A stretch of DNA of 64,000 nucleotides from the NCBI RefSeq assembly GCF_017353415.1, contig NZ_JAFMPX010000003.1, positions 62,001-126,000 of the forward strand. Direction: 5' to 3'. Source of the DNA: Arthrobacter sp. E3. Its GTDB lineage: Bacteria > Actinomycetota > Actinomycetes > Actinomycetales > Micrococcaceae. This document shows, piece by piece, positions 54,345 through 63,102 of the stretch. Every line of letters begins with the position of its first letter. Within the stretch, counting starts at the first letter, position 1. The position numbers and the translations under genes are program-made. The notes below the pieces were generated by a model. The model made no database searches. It saw only the letters and a program-made list of their open reading frames with translations, and was not told the DNA's origin.

Positions 54345-56171
54345 ATGTCTAACGATGAACGGCTCAGCAACTCGCCGAAACCCGCAGCAGCCCCACCTTT
54401 GGCTGCCCAGCCCAGTACTAAGGCACACGCCTTGACCGTCACCTCGAACCGCGGCCAAACGCCATCGTCCGTGGTTGGCCCAGTTACACCCACCATGGAT
54501 GTGACAGGAGCCACCGGAACCAAGGCAGGCACACTGGCACCCAGCAGTGCCAGGTCCAGTGCAACCATGGCTATCGGCACGCTGGCGTCACGTATTTTGG
54601 GTTTCATCAAAGCCATGATGCTCGGTATTGCCATTGCCGGCACCGCCATCGCCACGATTTTTGAAGGCTCCAACTACCTTCCAAACCTGATTTTCCTGCT
54701 TCTTGCCGGTGGCGTGTTCAATGCCGTGCTGATCCCGCAGATCGCCAAGGCCAGCAAACAACCGGACAAGGGCACAGACTTCATTTCACGGCTCCTCACC
54801 TTGGGGGTTGTGGGCCTGCTGGGCATTACAGTCGTGGTCATGCTACTGGTGGGGCCCATCCTGGGGCTTTTCACCTCTTTCAGGGGAAGCGAATTACAGC
54901 TGGCTATCACTTTTGGTCTGTTCCTGCTGCCCCAAATCTTCTTTTATGGGCTGTTTTCGCTATTGGGCCAGGTCCTGAACGCCCACAATGCCTTCAAGGC
55001 CTATGCCTGGGCTCCCGTCGTCAACAATGTGGTGGCCATTGCCGGGCTGCTCGTATTTATAGTCATCTCCGGCAGTGCCGTCTCAACACCTCACACGGTG
55101 GAAAATTGGACCATCGGCCAGACATGGATCCTTGCCGGAACGGCCACGTTGGGCATTGTGGCGCAATCGGCTGTGCTCATTATTCCCGTCCACCGGCTCG
55201 GCCTGAACCTGCGGCCCAAGTTCGGATTGAAGGGCACCGGCTTGGGGGCCACTGCCAAGGTTGCTGGCTGGACCATGGGCACCATGATCATCGGTAATTT
55301 GACGTTCCTTGTTATCCTCCGCGTTGCCACCATCCCGCTGGGCGGCAGCACAGGTGGGGACCCGGGAATTCCGGATATTTTCGTTCTGAACCGGGCCACC
55401 GAGTTGTACATCATGCCGCACTCAATTATTGCCCTCTCCATTGCCACGGTGATGTTTACGGCCATGGCCCACGCTGCGGCACGCAAGGACATGTCTGGGT
55501 TGCGCACCTCGTTGGCGGGGGCCTTACGCACCACGGGCATGGCCACGGTGTTTGCCGGGATTGCGCTCGTGGTCCTTTCAGGTCCGCTGGGCATGCTCTT
55601 TAGCGGTAATCAGGAAACAGTGGGACGCCACGTGGCGATCACACTGGCCATTCTGGCCGTCGGGGCACCTTTCTACAGCATCAACTTCATCCTCAACAGG
55701 GTCTTCTACGCACAGGAAGACGCCCGGACACCCTTCACCATCCAATGCATCATGGTAGGGCTGGGTCTCACCACCGCCCTGCTCGCAAGCCTGCTCCCGC
55801 AGGAATGGATCATTTACGGGCTTGCAGCCAGTTACACTCTTAGCAACGTGGTGGCACCCATAGTCAGCCACATCTTCCTCAAGCGGAAGCTCGGCAACTA
55901 CGGCGGCGGATTGATCATGCGGGCCCACATGCGCTTCCTAGTGGCGGCCCTGGTGGCCGGAATAGCCGGGGAGCTGACCTTGCGCCTGTTTGGCAGTGCC
56001 TCAAGTACCGGTTTCATGTGGACGTCCATTGCCGCTTCCGCCCTGGCGTTGGCCGTGGTGGGGACGCTGATGGCGGTCATCTACATCCTGATCCTCAAGC
56101 GCCTGCGCGTCGACGAGGTGGACGCCCTTCTCAACCCCCTGCTGGGAAGACTCCGAAACCGCCTCCCCTAG
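54345..56171 (+). CDS. murJ: Lipid II flippase MurJ (MviN family)
   Basis: A 608-aa membrane protein of the MOP/MviN family with about 14 helices after a disordered N-terminus (about 1-65, Pro/Ala/Thr-rich). Landmarks are SARSSATMAIGTLASRILGFIK, YLPNLIFLLLAGGVFNAVLIPQ and NFILNRVFYAQEDARTPF. It moves lipid II across the membrane in peptidoglycan synthesis. In mycobacteria MurJ carries a C-terminal pseudokinase domain; here it ends after the membrane part and a separate gene downstream appears to supply that function. Confidence 0.94.
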   Translation: MSNDERLSNSPKPAAAPPLAAQPSTKAHALTVTSNRGQTPSSVVGPVTPTMDVTGATGTKAGTLAPSSARSSATMAIGTLASRILGFIKAMMLGIAIAGTAIATIFEGSNYLPNLIFLLLAGGVFNAVLIPQIAKASKQPDKGTDFISRLLTLGVVGLLGITVVVMLLVGPILGLFTSFRGSELQLAITFGLFLLPQIFFYGLFSLLGQVLNAHNAFKAYAWAPVVNNVVAIAGLLVFIVISGSAVSTPHTVENWTIGQTWILAGTATLGIVAQSAVLIIPVHRLGLNLRPKFGLKGTGLGATAKVAGWTMGTMIIGNLTFLVILRVATIPLGGSTGGDPGIPDIFVLNRATELYIMPHSIIALSIATVMFTAMAHAAARKDMSGLRTSLAGALRTTGMATVFAGIALVVLSGPLGMLFSGNQETVGRHVAITLAILAVGAPFYSINFILNRVFYAQEDARTPFTIQCIMVGLGLTTALLASLLPQEWIIYGLAASYTLSNVVAPIVSHIFLKRKLGNYGGGLIMRAHMRFLVAALVAGIAGELTLRLFGSASSTGFMWTSIAASALALAVVGTLMAVIYILILKRLRVDEVDALLNPLLGRLRNRLP

Positions 56172-56347
56172 GCTAAATTCTGCCTGAAAGGTGCAATGCA
56201 CGTCCACGGGTCGAGACAATTTGAAGCCAACAGCACCCGGCCGATGCGGCAACCATGGTTCTCGCAGCGTTTTCCTATAGAATCAGTCCAAATATGGCTT
56301 CGTGTGTATGACTTGCACGGGCCCCATGCATGTAAGAGGAGGATTTG

Positions 56348-57799
56348 GTGCCACAACCCATCGATGTGGGCTCCATCCTAGGCGGGCGCTACAAAGTGAC
56401 CGGCCGCATCTTGGCTTCCGCCGAGAATGACATCATTCTGGATGGTCTGGACCAAATCCTGAATCGCCCTGTCAGCATCTTGGTTTCTGCCGTTGAAAAT
56501 ACAGCGAACCTGACCCAGAGCGCCCGAGACGTTGCGACGGGAACACGTCTTTCCAACGTCTCAATTCTAGATTTTGGCATTCAGGACGATGCCACCTACC
56601 TCATTGCTGCTCGGACCTCGTCAGCGGATCTGCTGGACCTTGTTGTCCCCACTGAACCCCAGGAAGATGTCTACCAGGAACCGTTCTTCACCGACACGCT
56701 TGGTACCGAAATTTTTGGTAGGGCACGTGACGCCGCACCCGCAGGCGGAGCATATGTCTACGATGACAATTCTCCGCTAACCCCGGCACACCCGCTGCCC
56801 AAGGTCGTGCACGACGCACCCCATTTCGCGCCCCCACCCATGCCAACCAAAGCACCGGCAACACCGAAGACCACCCCGGGTGCCGCCGTCGTGATTCCAG
56901 TTGCCCCTGCACCACAAGCGGCCCCCACACCGCAAACGGAACCGGAAGCACCTGCATCCAAGGTGACTTTGTGGGCTGAAGAGGACTACGGCTTCATCAA
57001 CGAAGACTCCCAACGGGACGCAGCGGATGCCCGCCGCCCCGGCACCTTTCCAGCGGAATTCCTCAGCGCCAGCGATACTTACGGCCAAGATGACGGGCCC
57101 TCGGAACCAGATGATGATCTGGAAGAGGACGACGGAAACGCTCCCCGTTCGGGCGGACGCTGGCTGACCGGGGCAATCGTGGGCGTCCTTCTGATTGGAG
57201 CCCTCATCTTCGCTGTGCAACACATAAGTGGACTGTTCAACGGTGGTGAAAATCAGGCTGCTACTACTACCTCCGCCCCTGCGTCACCGCAAGCCAGTGA
57301 CAAGCCAGCCGCCACGGATGCACCACCACCGCCGGCAGTTGTTGCACCCGTCATCACAGGCCTGACAGATACTACAGTCTTCGCCCCTGGTGTCCAGAAC
57401 TACGCTGAGACGTTCTTCCCACGCCTCAAGGACGCCATCGACGGGAACAAGGGCACATATTGGCCTACAGTGGAGTATTCCAACGCCGACTTCGCAGGTC
57501 TTAATGACGGCATCAATTTAGTTGTTGCATTGAAGGAAGAGTCCACCATCAGTTCCGTGAGTATCAGCCAGCTGGCCGGAACGGGTGGGCAGTTCAACAT
57601 CTTGACCAACTCCGCACCTGAGCTGCAGGGCGCCACGAAGATTGGGAGCGGCTCTTTCAGTGCCCCCGACTTTACACTCACAGCTGCCCCCGGAGTAAAG
57701 GCGAAATATGTGATCATCAACTTCACGCAGCTTCCTAAACTTCAGCCGTTCGTGACTTATCCCTATGGTTTAAAGATCACCGAGATTAGCATCAAGTAA
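56348..57799 (+). CDS. Protein kinase-like (pseudokinase) membrane protein downstream of murJ
   Basis: A 483-aa protein: a degenerate N-terminal kinase-like lobe (about 1-95: SILGGRYKVTGRILAS in place of the glycine loop, then DQILNRPVSILV), a Pro/Ala-rich acidic linker, one TM helix (about 272-291, TGAIVGVLLIGALIFAV), and an extracellular region (about 330-483) that looks discoidin-like. I see no catalytic HRD or DFG motif, so it is probably inactive. It resembles the split-off cytoplasmic/extracellular part of mycobacterial MviN and may regulate MurJ. GTG 56348 follows AGAGGAGGA. Confidence 0.8.
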   Translation: MPQPIDVGSILGGRYKVTGRILASAENDIILDGLDQILNRPVSILVSAVENTANLTQSARDVATGTRLSNVSILDFGIQDDATYLIAARTSSADLLDLVVPTEPQEDVYQEPFFTDTLGTEIFGRARDAAPAGGAYVYDDNSPLTPAHPLPKVVHDAPHFAPPPMPTKAPATPKTTPGAAVVIPVAPAPQAAPTPQTEPEAPASKVTLWAEEDYGFINEDSQRDAADARRPGTFPAEFLSASDTYGQDDGPSEPDDDLEEDDGNAPRSGGRWLTGAIVGVLLIGALIFAVQHISGLFNGGENQAATTTSAPASPQASDKPAATDAPPPPAVVAPVITGLTDTTVFAPGVQNYAETFFPRLKDAIDGNKGTYWPTVEYSNADFAGLNDGINLVVALKEESTISSVSISQLAGTGGQFNILTNSAPELQGATKIGSGSFSAPDFTLTAAPGVKAKYVIINFTQLPKLQPFVTYPYGLKITEISIK

Positions 57800-57807
57800 C
57801 ACGTCTC

Positions 57808-57833
57808 ATTCCTCCACGCTTGCGTGAAGGAAT
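57808..57833. terminator. Weak hairpin between the pseudokinase-like gene and trxB
   Basis: ATTCCTCCACGC and GCGTGAAGGAAT pair over 12 bp with one mismatch and a 2-nt loop. No T run follows, so it may attenuate rather than stop transcription. Confidence 0.45.
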
Positions 57834-57923
57834 ATCCGCATGGTTGAACCAGTTGTGGATAGCGAAGGTCCAAACGAGCCGCACCGCCGCGGACAGTCAA
57901 TGTAGGAAGAGGAACACTTACCC

Positions 57924-58880
57924 GTGAGCACGCAAGCAACCCCCGCAAGCGACGTCCGTGATGTCATCATCGTAGGTTCTGGGCCTGCCGGATACACTGC
58001 AGCGATCTACACAGCCCGCGCTGATCTGAAGCCGTTGATGATCGCTGGCTCCGTGACCGCTGGTGGCGAACTGATGAACACCACCGATGTCGAGAACTTT
58101 CCCGGGTTTCCCGAAGGCATCATGGGCCCGGATCTCATGGAAAATCTTGGCCAACAGGCCGAGAGGTTCGGCACGGAAGTGATGTACGAAGACGTTACAT
58201 CCGTCGAACTCGAAGGCGCCATCAAGACTGTGACACTTGCTGACGGGCAAGAATTCAAAGCCCGCACAGTGATCATTTCCACAGGATCCGCGTACCGTGA
58301 AATGGGTGTCGAGGGTGAAAAACGCCTCGTGGGACACGGTGTGAGCTCATGCGCCACGTGTGACGGCTTCTTCTTCAAGGGCCACGACATCGCCGTCATT
58401 GGTGGTGGTGATTCCGCCATGGAAGAGGCTATCTTCCTGACGAAGTTTGCGGAGACCGTCACTGTTGTCCACCGCAGGGACACTCTGCGCGCCTCCAAGA
58501 TCATGGCTGACCGGGCCTTGAACCACCCGAAGATCAAGTTCGTTTGGGACAGCGCCGTTGACGCCGTTCTCGGTGATGCAAAGGTCAGTGGAGTTCGGCT
58601 CAACAACCTCATCACCGGTGAGAAGAGCGAACTTGCTGTAACAGGCGTATTCGTTGCTATAGGCAACGATCCTCGTGTCGATTTGGTCAAGGGGGTTCTT
58701 GACCTCACTGCAGCAGGAACCATTGCCGTTGAAGGCAGAACTTCCAAAACCACCCTTCCGGGCGTCTTCGCAGCTGGAGACGTTGTGGACCCCACCTACC
58801 GTCAGGCAATTACCGCGGCCGGTTCCGGATGTGTTGCTGCACTTGATGTAGAGCACTACCTAGCCGACCATGATTCTTAA
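57924..58880 (+). CDS. trxB: Thioredoxin-disulfide reductase
   Basis: Reduces thioredoxin with NADPH and FAD. The 318-aa protein has the FAD motif GSGPAG (18-23), the redox pair C143-A-T-C146, the NADPH motif [10 protein letters not shown] near 158 and a C-terminal FAD segment [11 protein letters not shown] 57924 is preceded by AGGAAGAGGA. It starts a short operon with trxA 16 nt downstream. Confidence 0.97.
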   Translation: MSTQATPASDVRDVIIVGSGPAGYTAAIYTARADLKPLMIAGSVTAGGELMNTTDVENFPGFPEGIMGPDLMENLGQQAERFGTEVMYEDVTSVELEGAIKTVTLADGQEFKARTVIISTGSAYREMGVEGEKRLVGHGVSSCATCDGFFFKGHDIAVIGGGDSAMEEAIFLTKFAETVTVVHRRDTLRASKIMADRALNHPKIKFVWDSAVDAVLGDAKVSGVRLNNLITGEKSELAVTGVFVAIGNDPRVDLVKGVLDLTAAGTIAVEGRTSKTTLPGVFAAGDVVDPTYRQAITAAGSGCVAALDVEHYLADHDS

Positions 58881-58896
58881 GAGAAAGTAGTTCATT

Positions 58897-59223
58897 ATGA
58901 GCAACGCCAAGAGCGCAACAGATGCAACATTCAGCGATGAAGTTTTGAACTCCGAGAAGCCTGTAATTGTGGACTTCTGGGCTGAGTGGTGCGGCCCCTG
59001 CCGCAAGCTCGGGCCCATCCTGGATGAAATCTCTGTGGAGTATGCTGACAAGGTCGACGTCGTCAAGGTTGATGTTGACGCCAACCCGGCCATTTCAGCC
59101 AAATATGGAATCACCTCCATTCCTGCCGTATATCTCTTCCAAGGTGGCGAGGTGCGGAGCACAGTTGTTGGCGCACGTCCCAAGCAGTACTTTGAAAAGG
59201 AATTTGCAGAGTACCTGAAGTAG
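58897..59223 (+). CDS. trxA: Thioredoxin
   Basis: A 108-aa thioredoxin with active site WCGPC (31-35), the cis-Pro region SIPAV and a final [12 protein letters not shown] helix. Reduced by TrxB; donor for ribonucleotide reductase and other enzymes. AGAGAAAG precedes ATG 58897. In related genomes parB usually follows; here the chromosome continues with parS and mobile DNA. Confidence 0.97.
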   Translation: MSNAKSATDATFSDEVLNSEKPVIVDFWAEWCGPCRKLGPILDEISVEYADKVDVVKVDVDANPAISAKYGITSIPAVYLFQGGEVRSTVVGARPKQYFEKEFAEYLK

Positions 59224-59243
59224 GGTCTTTTCTTTGATTTTTC

Positions 59244-59276
59244 GGGTGTGGATCGGACCCAGTCCGATCCACACCC
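59244..59276. terminator. Strong terminator after trxA
   Basis: GGGTGTGGATCGGA pairs perfectly with TCCGATCCACACCC (14-bp stem, 5-nt loop) and is followed by ATTT. It ends the trxBA transcript. Confidence 0.88.
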
Positions 59277-59785
59277 ATTTAACCAACCTTTAGGGCTTCT
59301 CCCAGAATGATTCTAAGCACAAATATTCTGGGCGACATTTTCTGAGAACAGACCCCAAAGGCTTCCATTCCGACGCTTTCGGTTAAAATCATGCTGTTCA
59401 AGATCTGCATCTTGTTTCACGTGAAACAAATTTTGGTGGCCTGGTGAGTAGAGACCCAGATGGTGTGTCAGCCTGTATTTTCGGATATTGTTCTCACAAT
59501 CGAAAATCCGCACTCCAGCCCAAAGAGCGGACTCTCTCGGCATCACCCAAATTGCAATGGAATCACCAGTAGCGAATGGCTAAGGAAACAAATGCCCTGG
59601 GTGTGTTTAGTCCCCACCCACCTCCCACCGTCGTGAAGATCCGGATTCCAACTTAGGAAGCGACGACTACAACTATTGATCAATCCCAAATAACACTAGA
59701 TGCATGGTCACCAACTGAGAGTGGTGCCGCCTGACATCATTGATGGTGATCAATATGGATGACTGGGTAACTATGAACTGCCGCT
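59277..59785. other. Lower-G+C non-coding region containing the parS site
   Basis: No convincing gene. The region is visibly richer in A+T than its surroundings. It holds parS at 59413-59428 and an 8-bp inverted repeat (CCCAGAAT at 59301, ATTCTGGG at 59325). I saw no DnaA-box cluster. Confidence 0.6.
59413..59428. promoter_or_regulatory. parS: parS centromere site
   Basis: TGTTTCACGTGAAACA is the perfect 16-bp palindrome bound by chromosomal ParB. It lies 190 bp after trxA, in an origin-proximal setting. ParB would load here and spread to organise and segregate the origin region. An exact match to the canonical sequence. Confidence 0.95.
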
Positions 59786-59869
59786 ATGCGAACGGCAGAT
59801 TTCGACATGGGAACTGATGAAGCAGCTGGATCTTCTAGGTGGGACCGTGGATCGGATATTGTCGGAAGA

Positions 59870-60726
59870 GACCATGACACGGAACGAAAGCAGGCCAGCT
59901 CGATTCTCTTTCGACGTGCTAAGAATGACGTGCGGCGTCTGCTAGCCAGGATGCCGCGGATGCCGCCGACGGTAATGGCCGAGCAGGTGGGCTGGTTCGG
60001 GTCCTCTTCTCATCGTTGAACCGGGGTTAGGTCGCCGCGATCCGGTTGGAGAACGCCCTATACGAACTCACAGCCCGGCGCGTTCATGAGCCAAGCAAGG
60101 CCTTGAAATATGTTCCCCAGGGTACAGAGCACTGAAATCAAGCTGCTGTCCCCGTGACATCCAGGTTCAAAAGGCAGAGTGGAGACAGTGAACGGGTTCT
60201 TCCAGCGCGTTGCCATGCCCGGGCCCGACTTCATTGACCTCATGACTTCAATCAACAACTCGATGCGTGGTTGCCGCACGCCAATGACCGCTACACATGC
60301 ACCCGCCACGGTACGCAGGCAGATGTGGTCATAGCGGACCGGGCGGCGATGCATCCGCCGGGCTCGAGAGCTCCCGACTTTGTCTTCCGGAAGAAAGTTC
60401 GCCTACCTTCTATCTCCTACGTGCGCGTGCTTTCCAATGACAAATCCGTGGATCCTTCCACAATCGGGCGGCTCGTGCAGGTCACCGCCGGGCCCACGGT
60501 ACTGCCCAGGCATGAACGCCACTGGGCCAGACACCAGATCTATACCGACCCCGACCCCGTCAAGCGAGCCGTTGAACTACGCAGGGACTACCGCACCTCC
60601 ATGACCACGAAACCGCCCAGACAGGCCGTAGTTGAGGAACACGACCTCTGTGTTTACCATGAAGCTTTCGGTATCCCCGCCGAGACTGGAGCGGAGTCCG
60701 CTGATCATGCAAGGGCGGTGCTGTAA
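59870..60726 (+). pseudogene. istA: IS21-family transposase IstA, broken remnant
   Basis: Two recognisable pieces. Near 59920-60018: LLARMPRMPPTVMAEQVGW, close to the IstA segment before its catalytic domain. Near 60165-60726: GRVETVNGFF, then DFNQQLDAWLPHANDRY, DRAAMHPPG and RHQIYTDPDPVKRAVELRRDY, matching the IstA C-terminus. At least three frames are needed, and the DDE catalytic core is deleted (about 150 nt remain where roughly 500 are expected). Non-functional. Confidence 0.75.
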
Positions 60727-60744
60727 ACGCGGTAGCAGCCACTG

Positions 60745-61030
60745 ATGATAACGACATTGAGGGAATATACCCGCGTCTTGCGGGCACCACGTATCGGGGA
60801 CAGCCGGCACCTAGCTGATACCGCACGCCACAACGGGTGGAGCCACGACGAATACCTTGCCGCCGTGCTCTCCCGAGAAGTCTCTGAACGGGAAGCTTCC
60901 TGTGCTGCGTTGCAGATCAAGGCCGCGAAGTTTCCCTGCCGCAAACCTTTTGGAGGAGTCCAATTTCGACCATCAACCCGCCGACGACCGTTCCTGAGTA
61001 GCCCACCTGGGCAGCGGTTAAACCCTTCCA
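60745..61030 (+). pseudogene. istB: IS21-family helper ATPase IstB, truncated remnant
   Basis: Starts as an IstB N-terminus (LRAPRIGDSRHLADTARHNGWSH, then EYLAAVLSREVSEREAS) and shifts frame near 60945 (LLEESNFDHQPADDRS, then a stop). The Walker A (GPPGTGKT-type) and everything after it are missing. Adjacent and co-directional to the istA remnant, as in an intact IS21 element. Confidence 0.78.
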
Positions 61031-61450
61031 AGCGCTTCGATTCCAAAGGATATTACTGCTGAGAGCCGCACCCTACCTTGCGGTTCTGCTGGCTGGTTGT
61101 GCGGATGCCGTGACTGCCCTACCGACCCATCAATACTGGTGTAATGCCCCGAGACAATCACTGCACGAACTCCTGAAAACCTTCACCCCCATTACCTCTT
61201 TACTAGCCCCAAAACGAGAAAGAATGGGGGTTGTTGGCCTGTCGGTCCCGGGATGATTAAGTCACCCAGTCATTGATGATCCGAGGGGATGTTGTCACCG
61301 GAACTCGATAGGCGCCAGGGGATCGCTGATGGGGACCAGATCAGCACAACGAATGAGCGTGTAAGTGAGCTGTAACGAAAGATGCCGAGCCTTGCCGCCG
61401 TAGGACATGCCAACACAGTTTCACAGAACACTATTTCAGGGAGGTTTGCG
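61031..61450. other. Intergenic sequence between IS21 and IS110 remnants
   Basis: No gene. A 9-bp inverted repeat (ACCCCCATT at 61185-61193, AATGGGGGT at 61223-61231) forms a hairpin, and the last ~200 nt correspond in position to the IS110 left-end leader, where IS110 elements encode their guide (bridge) RNA. Confidence 0.45.
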
Positions 61451-61775
61451 TTGATCAAGGAGCATGACCAAGTCGATATCTTCATCGGTGTTGATGTCGG
61501 CAAGTGAAATCATCATGCGGTCGCCATCGACCACAATGGCAAGAAACTTCTTGACCGGGCACTGCCCCGGGACGACGCAAAACTACAAGCAATCATCCGC
61601 TCCGTTGCCAAGAAAGGCACCGTGTTGTTGATCGTGGATCAGCCCTCGACCATTGGCACCTTGCCGGTAGCGGTGGCCCAGGGGCGAGGATATCCTGGTC
61701 GGCTACATTCTAGGTCTGGCGATGCGTCGTATCGCTGATCTGCACCCCGGTGAGGCGAAGACAGACGTGTTAACC
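61451..61775 (+). pseudogene. IS110-family transposase, truncated with in-frame TGA
   Basis: Reads as an IS110 DEDD transposase N-terminus from TTG 61451 (EHDQVDIFIGVDVGK), broken by TGA at 61505-61507, then resumes in frame (NHHAVAIDHNGKKLLDRALP, later LLIVDQPSTIGTLPVAVAQ). A frameshift near 61685 continues as LVGYILGLAMRRIADLHPGEAKTDV and the sequence stops matching at about 61775. Roughly the first 110 residues are represented, with no C-terminal domain. Inactive. Confidence 0.82.
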
Positions 61776-61818
61776 GAACTACCCAAGTCCAGCGGGGGAA
61801 ACCATAGCCGGAGCCACA

Positions 61819-63102
61819 GTGCGTCAGCTAGGTTCTGTTCCCATGGACAACGAAGAGTACGTCCCACAGGATCTGGCCTCGTTGGAGGTGGCTCTGGCGG
61901 GTTCCCTGGTTGCGACTGGCGAACCCTTCGAGCCGTATCGGCTGGTTGACGCTTCAGGGAAGGGCATTGGGCCGGCGGCGGTCTACCTCGCCGAGTTGCT
62001 GGCCTGTGGTCGGTCGGTGAAGACGCTGCGCTCCTACGGCATGGACCTGTTGCGGTGGTTTCGGTTCTTGTCTGCACTGGAGGTGGAGTGGGACCAGGCG
62101 ACCCGGGTCGAGGCGCGTGATTTCTGTCGGTGGTTGCAGGTTGCCCGGAAACCGGTGCGGCCTCACTGGCGATATCCAGGTGGTGACGGGCCCGCTTCCG
62201 AGGCGAGGCGTGGGACTGAAATGGCGGATCCATGGCCGGGAGGGGTGCCGGACGCTGACCGGTATGCCGCGGTGACGGTTGCGCATTGCGAGAGCGTGTT
62301 GCGCAGTTTCTACGATTTCCATTTGGAGGCGGGCTCCGGGCCGATGCTCAACCCCTTTCCGCTAGCACGGGCCCGGGCAGGTTCCGGGGCCCGCGCGCAG
62401 CACAACCCTAATGAAGGATTTGGTGGCAAGCGCGGGGGCCGGTATCGGCCCAAGGTTGTCACCCGGGCGCCACGGGCGATTCCCGATAGGCAATTCGATC
62501 AGTTGTTTGCCAAGCTGGGGTCCCATAGGGATCGGGCTTTGGTGGCGTTTTGGGTCTCGACCGGCGCCCGGGCCTCGGAATTGCTGGGTGCCACGGTGGC
62601 TGACGCTGATCCCGGGCAGCAGCTAATGACTGTGATCCGCAAGGGCACCGGCGCGCTGCAGCCCTTGCCGGCTGCACCGGATGCTTTTGTTTGGTTGCGC
62701 CTTTATCAGGTGCAAGTGCAGGGCCTGGTTCCGGCGGGCCGGGATGAACCGTTGTGGTGGACGTTGCGTCGTCCGTTCAGGGCTTTGAGCTATGACGCGG
62801 CGCGGGCGATGTTTGACCGGGCGAATACGGCGTTGGGCACGCATTGGTCGCTGCACGACCTTCGGCACACGGCTGCGTACCGAATGGCACGGGATCCGCT
62901 GATGCCCCTGACCGACGTGCAATGGGTTCTCGGCCACGCGTATTTGTCGACCACCCAGCGCTATCTGAACCCGGTGACCGAGGAGGTGATTGCCGGTGTG
63001 TTGGCCTTCCACGCCCGGCAGCGCCTGCGGGATCCCGGTCCCACTCCCGCCCCGGATTACCGGCCCGAGAGCATGCAGATCCTCTTCGGGAATGACCCCT
63101 GA
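61819..63102 (+). CDS. Tyrosine recombinase/integrase
   Basis: A 427-aa integrase with an N-terminal SAM-like DNA-binding region (AELLACGRSVKTLRSYGMDLLRW) and a catalytic domain holding R near 250 (TGARASELLG), K (VIRKGTG), H-x-x-R near 345 (HDLRHTAAYRM), H (LGHAYLSTTQRYL) and Tyr near 380. All catalytic residues are present. GTG 61819 has GGAG at 5-nt spacing; ATG 61843 is the alternative. Its TGA overlaps the next gene's ATG by one base, so it is translationally coupled to a second recombinase-module gene. Confidence 0.9.
   Translation: MRQLGSVPMDNEEYVPQDLASLEVALAGSLVATGEPFEPYRLVDASGKGIGPAAVYLAELLACGRSVKTLRSYGMDLLRWFRFLSALEVEWDQATRVEARDFCRWLQVARKPVRPHWRYPGGDGPASEARRGTEMADPWPGGVPDADRYAAVTVAHCESVLRSFYDFHLEAGSGPMLNPFPLARARAGSGARAQHNPNEGFGGKRGGRYRPKVVTRAPRAIPDRQFDQLFAKLGSHRDRALVAFWVSTGARASELLGATVADADPGQQLMTVIRKGTGALQPLPAAPDAFVWLRLYQVQVQGLVPAGRDEPLWWTLRRPFRALSYDAARAMFDRANTALGTHWSLHDLRHTAAYRMARDPLMPLTDVQWVLGHAYLSTTQRYLNPVTEEVIAGVLAFHARQRLRDPGPTPAPDYRPESMQILFGNDP

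Noticed and set aside
59277-59785. Possible replication origin
   Set aside because: The A+T-rich parS region lacks a visible cluster of DnaA boxes and a dnaA gene; only the parS match is supported.
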